From contig JAGTTD010000001.1 of NCBI GenBank assembly GCA_018398585.1, positions 15,254,501 to 15,318,500 on the forward strand: 64,000 nt of DNA, written 5' to 3'. The stretch's first letter is position 1, and each line of letters starts with the position of its first letter. The position numbers and the translations under genes are program-made. This DNA comes from Simmondsia chinensis (taxonomy: Eukaryota; Streptophyta; Magnoliopsida; Caryophyllales; Simmondsiaceae). This document shows positions 9,575-21,075 of this stretch, in pieces. A model generated the notes under the pieces. It was not told where the DNA came from. It was given only the letters and a program-made list of their open reading frames with translations, and searched no databases.

Positions 9575-10918
9575 TGTGTTTGCTCCTTTTGTTCGTTTTT
9601 AGTGTGTGCGTGGTCGCTGTAAATACAAAATCAAACAAACATGTAAAATGGGACTGGCCTTGACTTGGGAGCGAGTTTAATGATCAAATTGTACGCGATT
9701 AACCTTAATCAATCACGTTTGAAGAGGGCTAATGCTTTTGGGGAATCTAACTTCCGTTTGCGATTAATATGTGGATTTTGCACTTTTTCCAATCAAAGAG
9801 ACTCTAATTTTATTTTTTTGTAGATTTTTGGGTTAAATAACTTGCAATAAATTAAAAGGGACATGGACCCGACCCAAGTGGCAGTTGGGATGACGGAGCG
9901 AGCCCGCAGACACTTTACCTCGTACACTTAAAAGCCGGAAACTGGGTGGAGAAAAGCTCAAGAACTCAACAATCCATCATGAGCCCGAGTCTACTAATAT
10001 TTAGGCCTACCACCCTTGACTTGTGATAACTCAAATGAATTAAAGCTTGACAAGATTAAGGCAGAGCGAACCACATTTGGGTCACCGGATTAGGATCAAA
10101 ACAATCAAGGTCAAGTCTTGGCCCTGAAAGCCTTGAAACGGTGACTCAAACCTAAATTCACCTGACTCATTAAGCAAAGACACCAATGTTAAGGCTAACA
10201 CAATCAAGCTCGAGGCTTGCCCGTCAAAGACTTAAACCAATGACACTAATCTTAAGTCGTCGATTGTGAGAACATATTTAAAACAAGAATTTCATACATG
10301 AAACCTAAAAGTTGTACTGCCTTGAAGAAAACAAAACAAGAAGCTATAAGTTATGCTAATCCTAGGAAAAGGAAAATAAATATAGCATAAGTGTGCTGTA
10401 GAAAAGCTTAAAGAAGTTTTTTGATTGATGCTATACACTTTACAACATGAACGGTGCCGTTTATATAGCCTCCTATTTTAACTATTGTGTCCTTAAAAAT
10501 ACAACAAATTTATTCCACGTTCAGCCCAATGCCCTCTACTACCCTAAATTGGTGTTGAATGTGCATTATATTGATGCACATGTTTGAGGCTCCTTCGGTC
10601 TTTCAACATTCATCCACTCTTCTTTGGATGTGCTTGAGGCCCACATTCTTTGATATGTAATCTAAATAACTGTCTCGAGCTTGGCCATCACCTTTCCAGC
10701 AACACTTTTGGTAACTGCCTCGAGCTCACGCCTCTTTAGCCCTTCTAGTCATCTCGATATGCTGTTATTAAAATGCATGAAGTTATCAAATAGCTAGAGA
10801 CACAGTTATCTTTGTTCCAAAGCCAATTATGCCTCGCGCATGGCTCCACGTGTTGTGCACTTGTCCTTTTATCCTTAAACAATGTCGTTCCAACTCCCTT
10901 GAGTTTGGGGTGTAAACA
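9575..10918 (-). mobile_element. Probable 5' LTR of the minus-strand gypsy element
   Basis: On the minus strand this runs from TGTTTACACCCC (ending at 10918) to about AACACA at 9575, with a TATA-like 'ggctatataaacggc' at about 10452-10466. The minus-strand leader then continues (9574-9400) toward the gag start and is resumed beyond the solo LTR at 7095. A primer-like stretch TTGCGACCATAGTTGG lies next to the LTR end, but I could not match it to a tRNA with confidence. No second LTR copy is in the window, so the limits rest on the TG/CA ends and position only. Confidence 0.5.
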
Positions 10919-11338
10919 GAGTTAGAAATTTCATTAACAATATAACATAAACTTTACACTTAATAACCAAATTGTCAACAATATCAGAAGTATAGGAGTT
11001 AAATTAATACAATTAAAAGTGTAGAAACTAAATTAACATAATAAGTAAAGTACAAAGACCTTTACTGTATTTAAAAAAAGAAAAATAAACCCTTCTTTCA
11101 ATCTAATTGACCAACTCAGTCTATCTTTATGCAAGTGGACTAAGTTCATGAAATAAAAAGAGCATATTATATGAAATTTACGTACGCAATCAATTAATAT
11201 AAAATAAAGAAAATAATATTATATATATACTCTCACATTATATATAAATATTTTTAACATTTATAGACAACTAATTAAAATAATTAATATATAAGGTAAT
11301 AGTTTAAAATTTATAACATGATGTTTAGTATATATAAA
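10919..11338. other. AT-rich intergenic stretch, no feature seen
   Basis: About 420 bases of AT-rich sequence with short direct and inverted AT runs. No open frame, repeat boundary or RNA gene was recognised. Confidence 0.6.
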
Positions 11339-12395
11339 GGAAATTGTCACTTAGGTGCCCTGAAATTTGAGTATTTATTACTTAGGTATCCTAACGTTCT
11401 AATATACACAATGAGGTATCGTGAGATTTTAATATGCTGTCCCTTAGATATCCTATTTTGGAATTTGATGAATTTTTGGGAGAATTAGACCAATTTTTTA
11501 TAAAATATGGCAGTGCATTATTACAATATATATGTAATTAATTTCAATTTTTTTATCAAAAATTTAATAAATTATGATAAAATATTCACTTAATATAGAT
11601 GTAAACTACCTATATAGTACCAATATTATGTGTCATATCAACATTTTTGGTAAAAAAATCATAAAATTCTAGTGAATATACTTGTATATTGTTATAATCA
11701 TGTATTACTTTAATATTTTTCAACGAAAATCTATTGAATTTAGGAAGAAAGATGATTGATAAAATTTAAAAACTTTAGGGTACCTAAGTGCTAAAATTTT
11801 TAAACTTTAAGGTACCCTATTATATATTTTGAAACGTCTGGATATCTAAATGATAAAGGTTAAAACCTCACGGTACTTAAATGATAAATTTTCTATATTA
11901 TAATGCACCTTAAGATTTGAAAATTTAGTATCTTCGATATTCTATGCTGGAATATGATGAATTTTACTAGAATTTGTCAATTTTTTCTCATAAAATACTA
12001 ATACTACACTAAATTACACTATCATATATAAGTCATGTTAATATTTGTCAAAATATGGTAAAAATTCAATGAAATTTGATGGAAGTAACCTTTATATTGG
12101 TGAAATTATGTATCATGCAAGCATTTGGCCAAAAAAAAAAAATTCTAACTGAATATATCTATATATTGCCAGAATCATTTGTCATATTGGCATCTTGCAA
12201 GAAAATTTGTCCAAGTTCCAACAACAAGGATACTTGACTAATAAAAATTTTGAACTTCAAGGTATTCGATTGGTAAATGTTGTGTACCTTATTATATATA
12301 TGAAAACGTTAGAATATTTATATGATAAAAGATCAAATCTTTTTTATTAAAAAAAAAAGATCAAATCTCACATTATATAAGTGATAATTTTCCCT
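11339..12395. repeat. Two head-to-tail copies of a foldback (MITE-like) repeat
   Basis: The left end GGAAATTGTCACTTAGG and the reverse complement of the right end (GGAAAATTATCACTTATA) match. A third, internal terminus lies near 11870-11895 (reverse complement TAGAAAATTTATCATTTAAG). The halves 11339-11895 and 11896-12395 share internal blocks in the same order, such as 'ggaatttgatgaattttt' and 'ggaatatgatgaatttta'. I read this as two diverged copies of one terminal-inverted-repeat element side by side. No transposase is present; the superfamily is uncertain. Confidence 0.55.
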
Positions 12396-12771
12396 ATTCT
12401 TGGCCCATCTCATCTTGTGGTTATGTATCCATGTAGTGCATGTTTGACTTTTCCTACCTGTTTGTTTTTGTGTTATCCTGTTTTTCTATTTTTGATTATT
12501 GCCTCGTCTCTACAAGCTGCCTATTTTATGCTGTGATCTTGTCGCTAATTATCAAAAAAAAAATTGTATCTATATCAATTAGAAGTTCTTGTTCTCAAAA
12601 GCCTTCACTTCCTGGTCGTTGAATTTATAGTCTATTACTTCACCTTCCCTCCCATAAACCTCCACTCCTCGTCAATATCGATATTTGTATCTTTATAAGA
12701 GGCTTAAGAATAAGATTAACTCACTTCCCTTAATTTAAATCTACACAAATCATTATATAGTCAAACTCTAT
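12396..12771. other. Intergenic stretch, no supported feature
   Basis: Contains a 60-codon open frame (12440-12622) of low complexity that I do not regard as a gene. Nothing else was recognised. Confidence 0.5.
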
Positions 12772-12781
12772 TTTTATTTAG

Positions 12782-13059
12782 GGTCAATTACATGTTATCC
12801 TAAGGTTAGTGTATTAATTTCTTAGTCTATAAACTTTATGAGATAATTTTTTAGTCCAAAAAGTTAAGTGTATTAACAAAATAGTCCAAACAACGATAAG
12901 AAAAAATGAACACGGAGCTTTTTGCTACCTTACATATCGCTATTTAAATTATTTTATTAAATGTATATAACTTTTTTGATTAAAAAATTATTTCACAAAG
13001 TTTGTAAACCAAAAAAAATTAATAAATCAAATCTTGATATACTAATATGTAATTTACAC
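12782..13059. mobile_element. MULE-type MITE with 10-bp target duplication
   Basis: TTTTATTTAG occurs at 12772-12781 and at 13060-13069 on either side of a 278-bp foldback sequence. The ends, GGTCAATTACATGTTA and (reverse complement) GTGTAAATTACATATTA, continue as inverted repeats for most of the length (for example 'actttatgagataatttttt' against its mate). A 9-11 bp duplication with long inverted arms fits Mutator-like MITEs. There is no coding capacity. Confidence 0.75.
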
Positions 13060-13252
13060 TTTTATTTAGGTCAATAATATAATTTATCGAATAACATATA
13101 AATATATTTATTTTTAAAATGTAATCATATATCGCGTGCGTTGCACGGAAAAACTGTAAGTAATAGTATTGTTACGCAAATCTTGTACTATTTTTATGAA
13201 AAAAAGATTATATACACATGTATCATATTCCTTGTAGAATTTGAACAATATA

Positions 13253-13601
13253 TGTAGAAATTAGTATTTTACTTTTGTATTCTCATATTTGTATTTGCAC
13301 AATTTAGTATTTGTCTTTATTCTTGGCATATACTTTTCTACATTATTCCATGTAATTAGTGAATAGGTAGATATTTTGGTAGATTTTTTGGCTTTCCCTC
13401 TTCCTCCTCAACCGGTCAAGATGGGGTGTTTACTATAGGCATTTACTTGATTTATTTATGCAATTTATTCTTATGTAACTCTTAGCTTGTGAAGGTGAAA
13501 GGGTGTGTCCTTCATCTAGTATAAATAGGCTAGTCTTGTTTCTTTACTTGATCATCTAATATATTCAATCTTTTTCTTCATAGTCTTTTTAAGTTTTTAC
13601 A
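13253..13601 (+). repeat. 5' LTR of copia-1
   Basis: Carries the TATA-like 'agtataaataggc' at about 13518-13530, about 80 bases from the LTR end, as expected of the element promoter. Differs from the 3' LTR at eight positions, four of them clustered near 13290-13305. Confidence 0.95.
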
Positions 13602-13750
13602 TGGTATCAGAGCAAGTTTCGATCTTGCATTAAGAGGCGTTTTTTCCCTTCTTCCACTAAGTGGCCGAAGCACTTTTAAAGTGCATTTGTGAGTTGTTCC
13701 TTTTTCCTTTGCTTCTTGTGCTTGTTTTTTGTGTTTTGATTTGGTAGAAT

Positions 13751-16700
13751 ATGGTGGACGTTAACAACAATGAGACTACTCTAGCTAATGATGATCAAAC
13801 TATCATGCCGGCTCGCCCGACAGGGGGAGTCATTGATGTTAACTCACCGTTTTATTTGCACCCCTCGAACAATCCCGGCTTGGTTTTTGTTCAAAACACT
13901 TTAACAGGACCCAATTATCCTTCTTGGAGAAGGGCAATACTAAAAGTTTTTAAGGCAAAGAGAAAAATTTGATTTCTTGATGGTAGTATTACCAAACCGG
14001 ATGAAGATTCCCTGGATTTTGAAACATGGAGTGCATGTGACTCCATGGTTGCAACTTGGCTCTCAAACTCTGTGTCTAAAGAGATTAATGAGAGTATTAC
14101 CGATTTAGAAACAGCGCATGATATTTGGCTTGATTTTCATGAGAGATTTTCTCAAGGTAATGTCCCTCGTATTTACGAATTAAAACGCGAGATCTCGCAT
14201 TTGAAGCAAGACAATCTACCTATTTCAACTTATTTTACTAAGTTGAGATCCTTTTGGGATGAATTGTATACGCTAGTTGAAATCCCGCCATGTACTTGTG
14301 GACATGCCAAAGCATTTGTGCAAATTCGCGATATGGAAAAATTGTTGGACCTTTTGATGGGTCTTGATCCTTCTTTTTCAACTGTACGTTCACAGCTTAT
14401 GAACACTAATTAACCTCTGTGGGAAGTGCTTATTCAGTGTTATGTCAGGAAGAGAAGCAGCAAAGCATGGCAGCGGGGTCATTTGTGAGACCCGAGGCTG
14501 CGGCATTGACAGCGAAATGGCCAGGAGGCTCATCCATGGGAAATAATTCCCGACGAACTAACCGTTTTACCTGTTCTCATTGTAAGAAACAGGGACACAC
14601 CAAGGAGAGGTGCTTTGAATTGATTGGATATCCTCCGGGTTGGAAGAAGCAGGGGTCAAAGATGGTCGGGGCACCGGGAACCGCAGCTGCAGCAGCCACA
14701 GTCCACTGCAGCAGTGAGGATCCCACGAGTGATAGCCCCATCGTCGGGTTATCCGCTAGCCAATATCAGCACCTCTTGTCGCTACTTGGACAAAGTTCGG
14801 TCTCACCTAGTATAAATCTGACAGGTCAAGTTTTTATTTCCAATCAAAGTAGGATTGTCGACACCGGGGCCACCGATCACATGGTTTCTTCACTTTCACT
14901 CATGTTCGACATTGTGCCAAATAAAATTATTAAACCCGTTAGATTACCAAACGGGACAACGTTGACCGTATCTCATATTGGGAAAGTTCAGATTTTTGAA
15001 AATTTTATTCTCCATGACGTTTTGTATGTGCCGGGTTTTTATTGCAACTTGTTGTCAGTGAGCAAACTCACACGTTATGAAAATTGTACGTTAACCCTTT
15101 ATCCTGATTTTTGTTACTTTCAGGACCGACACTCAAGGAGGCTGATTGGAGTGGGTAGAATGAGAAATGGGCTATATTTGCTCGAGACGCAGCCGGTTGC
15201 TCCCTCGGCACACGTGGTACAGAATAATAAAGAGGCAGTTTTGTGGCACTGCCGTTTGGGTCACGTTGCTTTCAACAAACTTTCATTTTTTCCGCATTTG
15301 AACATTAAAGGGACTAATGTTGTTTGTGATACTTGTCATCGTGCGAAACAAGCACGATCTCCTTTTCCTTTGTCTGTTTCTGAGACTCGGGTTTGTTTTG
15401 AATTAATTCATTGTGACATTTGGGGGCCTTATAGAAAGTTATCTCTGACTGGTGCACATTTTTTTCTTACCACTGTTGATGATTATAGCCGATGCACGTG
15501 GGTGTATCTTATGAAAGAAAAATCCCAAGCACATGGGATTCTCATAAATTTTTGTCGTATGGTGGGTACTCAGTTTGGTTTGCAGGTCAAACAGGTGAGA
15601 AGCGATAATGGTCAGGAGTTTAAATGTGGGCCATTATTGGACTTCTATGCAAAACATGGAATTCAATACCAGACGTCATTAACCGGGACACCTCAACAAA
15701 ACGGAGTTGTTGAACGCAAGCACAAGCATTTGTTAGAAGTTGGGTGAGCACTTCGTTTTCAGGCTGGACGTCCTAAGAGATTTTGGGGTGAGTGTGTCTT
15801 AACAGCTGCCTACTTGATTAATTTGATGCCCTCTTCATTACTTGGTAATAAGAGTCCTTACGAGTTGTTAATGGGCAAACCTTCGCCATATAATCATTTG
15901 AGGGTTTTTGGATGCTTGTGTTATTACCATGTTAAAAATCCAAAAGGTGACAAACTCGATAAACGAGCCTCTCCGGGAATATTTGTAGGGTATCCTCATG
16001 GTCAAAAGGGGTATAAGATCTATAGCTTGGATGAACATAAGATCGTTGTTTCTAGGGATGTTCGATTTTATGAAGATAATATGCCTTATTTAAAAATTGA
16101 TACATTTGGGGTAACGCATGAAGGGCCTAACAAGGTCACAAGGCACGATTTTTTGTGCACCGACACTGCAGAACCAGTCCCCACTGGACCGGTTCTGCAG
16201 CAGCAGCGAACCGACCTGGGTCTGGCTAGTCCGACAGCACTCAAACCGGTCCTTCAGGGACCGGAAGAGGCTCTGGCTGAGGGACCAGTAGCAGAGGTCA
16301 GGGGTGTTCCCCTCAGTGAAGACGGGGTCGTAAGAAGAAGTGCGAGAGTTCGGTCAATGCCCGTCAAATATCAAGATTATATAACAGAGGTTCCGCCTTC
16401 TATAGCCCATTCTCCCGCTCCCACTCCGTCAGTCAACTCTGGTATTTTATATCCTCTCTCCAATTTTGTTTCTAACGTACAATTTTCTAACGCTCACTCG
16501 ACACTTTTGAATGCCATCACTTCATGTGATGAGCCCAAAAATTTTAATCAGGCCGTACAAAATGAACAATGGAGGGAAGCTATGGAGAAGGAGATCAAGG
16601 CACTTGAACAAAACAATACTTGGACACTTGAGGCTCTGCCAGCTGGAAAAAGAGCTATAGACTCAAAGTGGGTCTACAAAGTCAAATATAAATCAGATGG

Positions 16701-18066
16701 GATGATTGAGAGGTACAAAGCTCATCTTGTTGCAAAGGGGTATACTCAGGTAGAGGGAATAGACTACCATGATACTTTTGCCCCTGTAGCTAAACTTGTA
16801 ACTGTTTGTTGCGTTTTAGCCGTTGCCACTGCTCGAAGTTGGATAATCCAACAATTAGATGTAAATAACGCCTTTCTTCATGGGGACTTGGATGAAGAAG
16901 TTTACATGAAATTACCACAAGGTTTTGAACGTAAACATGAAGGGAAGGTTTGTCGCCTTCGTAAGTCCCTTTATGGACTTAAACAGGCTTCTCGGAACTG
17001 GAATCAGAAATTCACCTCTACCTTGATTAAACTTGGTTTTCAACAATCCAGGGCTGACTATTCCTTATTCACTTTCATGCGTGGGTCCACATACACTGGT
17101 ATTCTTATTTATGTTGATGATGTCCTCATTACTGGAAATGACATGAATCATATTGCAGAAGTTAAAAATGTTTTGAATGAAACGTTTGGAATAAAGGAAT
17201 TGGGCCCAGCAAAGTATTTTTTAGGAATTGAGGTCGCCCGTTCCCAAAAGGGGTTAATGTTGAGTCAAAGAAAATATGCTCTTGACATCATTAGTGAGAC
17301 CAGACTTCTAGGAGCAAAACCTGTTTTTACACCGATAGTGCAGAATCATGGATTAGCAGATGGGGTGGGAGAGCCTGTAGAGGATGGGGGTCAGTATAGG
17401 CGGCTAGTTGGGCGGTTGTTGTACTTGAGAATTACTCGTCCTGACATTTGTTAAGCTGTTCGAATTTTGAGTCAGTTTATACATGATCCTCGAGTACCTC
17501 ATCTTGACGCCGTCATGAGGGTCCTGCGTTATCTTAAAGGAACTCCGGGTCAAGGAATATTCTTTCCATCTGCTTGTGATCTCAAACTCTGTGCTTATTG
17601 TGATGCCGACTGGGCTGGATGTCCCACTACCAGACGGTCAACAACAGGTTTTGTTGTTTTCTTGGGTGATGCGCCTATTTCATGGCGGTCCAAGAAACAA
17701 ACTGTTGTTTCATGTTCCTCTGCAGAAGCCGAATACCGATCCATGGCATCGACAACTAGCGAAATCACTTGGTTACGCCGATTGTTAGATGATCTTGTTG
17801 TTCCCACTAACGAACCCGTTTTACTCTTTTGTGATAATCAGGCAGCACTCCATATTGCTTCTAATCCCGTATTCCATGAAAGAACGAAGCACATTGAAAT
17901 CGACTGTCACTTTGTCCGAGACAAATTACTATCCAAGGAGATTACCACAGCCTACGTTCACACCGGGGAGCAAGTAGCCGATATTTTCACTAAAGCACTT
18001 GGCAGTTCGACGCATGCTACATTTCTCTGCAAGTTGGGCATCGTAAACTTGCATGCTCCAACTTGA
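13751..18066 (+). pseudogene. copia-1 Gag-Pol polyprotein (three stops, one frameshift)
   Basis: Gag begins at 13751 with the copia-like N-terminal motif (FYLHPSNNPGLVFV). An in-frame TGA at 13970-13972 and a frameshift near 14410 break Gag. The second frame has the zinc knuckle CSHCKKQGHTKERC (about 14569), protease VDTGATDHM (about 14858), the pre-integrase HCRLGH...CDTCH, and an integrase core with D (HCDIWGP), D (RSDNGQEF) and PQQNGVVER. TGA at 15745-15747 and TAA at 17452-17454 follow. The RT has LDVNNAFLHGD and the catalytic YVDDVL (about 17110). RNase H has the copia signature SSAEAEYRSM and FTKAL near the end (18066). Catalytic motifs are otherwise intact, so decay is slight, matching the low LTR divergence. 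Confidence 0.95.
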
Positions 18067-18073
18067 GGGGGAG

Positions 18074-18422
18074 TGTAGAAATTAGTATTTTACTTTTGTA
18101 TTCTCATATTTATATTTGTACGCTTTAGTATTTGTCTTTATTCTTGGCACATACTTTTCTACATTATTCCATGTAATTAGTGAATAGGTAGATATTTTGG
18201 TAGATTTTTTGGCTTTCCCTCTTCCTCCTCAACCGGCCAAGATGGGGTGTTTACTATAGGCATTTACTTGAGTTATTTATGTAATTTATTCTTATGTAAC
18301 TCTTAGCTTGTGAAGGTGAAAGGGTGTGTCCTTCATCTAGTATAAATAGGCTAGTCTTGTTTCTTTACTTGATCATCTAATATATTCAATCTTTTTCTTC
18401 ATAGTCTTTTTAAGTTTTTACA
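18074..18422 (+). repeat. 3' LTR of copia-1
   Basis: Same length and ends as the 5' LTR, and directly preceded by the polypurine tract GAGGGGGAG. ATATA follows at 18423-18427. Confidence 0.95.
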
Positions 18423-18507
18423 ATATATATTCCTTATAGAATGCACATGACTGCATCGTCATTCCGTTAAAAGGTTGGCACTCACCATGCATGTCACTGT
18501 TGTCAAG

Positions 18508-18622
18508 AGCAAGTAGCTCATACCCTAGTGGTGTGGTTTCTGGTCGTCTATGTGAGAGCGCCAGGTTCAAGCCCCCACTAGAGCACCCCCCCCCCCCGAA
18601 TTTACCATGATAAAAAAAAAAA
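18508..18622 (+). mobile_element. tRNA-derived SINE with 17-bp target duplication
   Basis: A 115-bp unit begins with a tRNA-like head: an A-box region TAGCTCATACCCTAGTGG (18514 onward) and a B box GGTTCAAGCCC (18564-18574), the internal Pol III promoter. It ends in a run of A. The flanks ATGTCACTGTTGTCAAG (18491-18507) and ATGTCACTGTAGTCAAG (18623-18639) differ at one base, the hallmark of LINE-machinery retroposition. A run of about a dozen C lies between the head and the tail. I do not recognise the family. Confidence 0.85.
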
Positions 18623-18639
18623 ATGTCACTGTAGTCAAG

Positions 18640-19330
18640 GCATCACAATTTGACCAAAAAGCAAAATGATCTGACCCCATTGACGTGGATGGGCCCACCT
18701 GTCCTTGGATTTTACTAGCCTACCCTTCCCTATTTTATCTTCTCATTTTAAATGATTTTAGGGGAAAAAAGTCTTTTTCTTTAATTAGAAGTATACAAGG
18801 TGCCTAATTTATATTCGTATCTATGCAAACTTTATATCCGTATCTATGCAAACTCATATATATACTTGTTTTATTATTCGTGAGTATTCATCAGATGTTT
18901 AATACTTGCCCCATACCCATTTTAATGTTGATACCAAATAATTATAACTCACCCATTTTAATTATACGATATTATTTTCGAATCTAATTAAATTTCGCTA
19001 TAACATTTGACATAAAATTGAATAATTAAATCAAATCTTATATTTTTTTTATTCTAAATTAATAAAATATAAATTATAGTAAGTATAAAATGAGTATAAC
19101 CTCAGATAGGTATTGTTTTGTATACCCGACATATACTTGCTATCCGTCACATTTGCAATCACACCTGTCTTAACCAGAATGGGTATTTGGATAATGTGTG
19201 CATCAGTAATTTTGGTAATATTCTACGCTTATTACTATAAACTAATTAAACACTTAAAATTATGTTTAAATGAGTATATTTTAAAACAATCTTTAAGAGT
19301 TGATTGCTACAAATTTAGATGGGTTGTTAA
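18640..19330. other. AT-rich intergenic stretch, no gene seen
   Basis: About 690 bases with no domain-bearing frame; the 75-codon frame at 19113-19340 runs into an LTR and is not credible. No RNA gene or repeat boundary recognised. Confidence 0.5.
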
Positions 19331-19335
19331 CAAAT

Positions 19336-21075
19336 TGTAACGCCCCCAAACATTATACCGAATAGGCTTAAGTTAAAAGGGTGCTACACGATCGTACTAT
19401 AATAAATTCCCTCATCATAGTACAAAGTCCGAAAATTTTAATCCATGATTTCTCAAAATTTTCATAAAAGTTCCCGTAATATATAATAGATAATCCAGAT
19501 TTATCAATACAACTAATTCAAAACTAGTAATGGGGAAGCTTAAAATTATATATCTCAAATAGTCTATTATATCCTACTACAAATTTGTTTAATACTTAAA
19601 CTACGAAAGCTAAACTAATTCTCAAAATAAAAAGCTGTTCCATCTTTCTCGTCCTTCATGAATTTGCCATGAGTTACTAATCTGGAAAGTAAAGGAATTG
19701 GGTAAACAAACAACACGCTTAGCAAGTACACCACACACCCTACCCAAATCAGGCATATTATTAAAAACGGATAAATGTCCAACGAAAAGTAAAATCAATT
19801 TACCTTTAATAATTATGTTAAAGGAGCACAAATCATTGCTTTATACTTTAATTTATTTTGTAAGAGCTCTTGGTAAAACTCACAAACGAATCGGAGACTA
19901 CAATTGGTATTATTTTCACGACAGGGTCAATGATCGACATTCACATTTCACATTTTGAACTGGTTCTAAGTCGATAGATCAGCTAGGATCAATGTAGACT
20001 ACGTGCCGGTATTATTCCCGCGACAAGGTCAATGATTGACTTGCAGTTCTAAGTCGATAGATCCGCTAGGATCAACGTAGACTACGTGCCGGTATTATTG
20101 CTATGACAGGGTCATAGATCGACTTTCACATTTATCACATTCTTTCGTCGATAGATCCGCTAGGATCAACGTAGTTATCTGTGAGCTCTTCCCATAAAAC
20201 CTTTCAAATTCAATTAGCAAGTTCACAATAATTTCTTTCAAATACTCACAAGTATAAACTCATTCAAAAATTCACACATTCGTACAAATTCCTTCGAAAC
20301 TTCACATATTCATACAAACTCCTTCAAAAATTCACATATCAAATCAAGTATAAGTCAAAGTAATTCAAATCATGAAAATAATAATCTCACAATCAAATAA
20401 ACACATATGCCCAATCCTATTTTATCAAACCAATAAACCGTTCAAAATATAATCTCATATGTTAAATCATGTAAAGCAATCTTTATATTTCACAAACAAG
20501 TAGGGTAAGTGGTATACTTACATTCATTTTCTTCTAACTTAAAAATCCAACTCCTATTGTGAATTCGCCTCGGATCCTATCAAGCGCGGAATCGGAATTT
20601 AGGGTTTTGATGAGAAAAGAGAGAAACGTGCTGCGGGAGATGTGAGGGGAGAGAGACGCGAGGCAGGGGGATGATAGCGAGACAGCGAGAGGCATGGGGT
20701 AGAGAGGGGGGGTCGTGGGGCTGAGGGTTTTGGGGTTAAGTTTTTGTGTATCTATATATATACTTTTATTTTTTTTTCCTTTTTCTTTCTTTTACCCTTT
20801 CTTTTTTCTATTATTATTATTATTGTTATTATTGTTAATATTATTATTATTACTACTATTCCATGTATACATACTTGAATTATTTTATTATTACTAGAGT
20901 ATACCTTCATAATAATTAGCCCATTAACTTAATTATATTTCAATACCTAGCCTAATTTAATTAGACTAGATATTTAATCCCCTTAATCCATTAATTTATT
21001 TAATCCAATCAGAATAGTAATGGGTTCTAATTGTATTATAATACCTAGCCTAATTCAATTAAACCGGATATTACA
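19336..21075 (-). repeat. 3' LTR (left copy) of gypsy-C
   Basis: 1740 bp. Contains three tandem-like 'ggatcaacgtagactacgtg' units (about 19988-20180), a purine-rich zone (about 20610-20730) and a TTA/TTG trinucleotide array (about 20808-20860). The paired LTR differs by many substitutions and by array length, so this insertion is older than copia-1. Confidence 0.88.

Larger units (their letters stand above)
13253..18422 (+). mobile_element. Ty1/copia retrotransposon copia-1, complete, target duplication ATATA
   Basis: The 5170-bp element has 349-bp LTRs at 13253-13601 and 18074-18422, both TGTAGAAATT...TTTTTACA, flanked by ATATA at 13248-13252 and 18423-18427. The primer site TGGTATCAGAGC (13602-13613) abuts the 5' LTR, and a polypurine tract (about 18064-18073) precedes the 3' LTR. 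I count eight substitutions and no indel between the LTRs (about 2.3%), so the insertion is recent. The polyprotein order Gag-protease-integrase-RT-RNase H is that of Ty1/copia. Stops and one frameshift make this copy non-autonomous. Confidence 0.97.
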
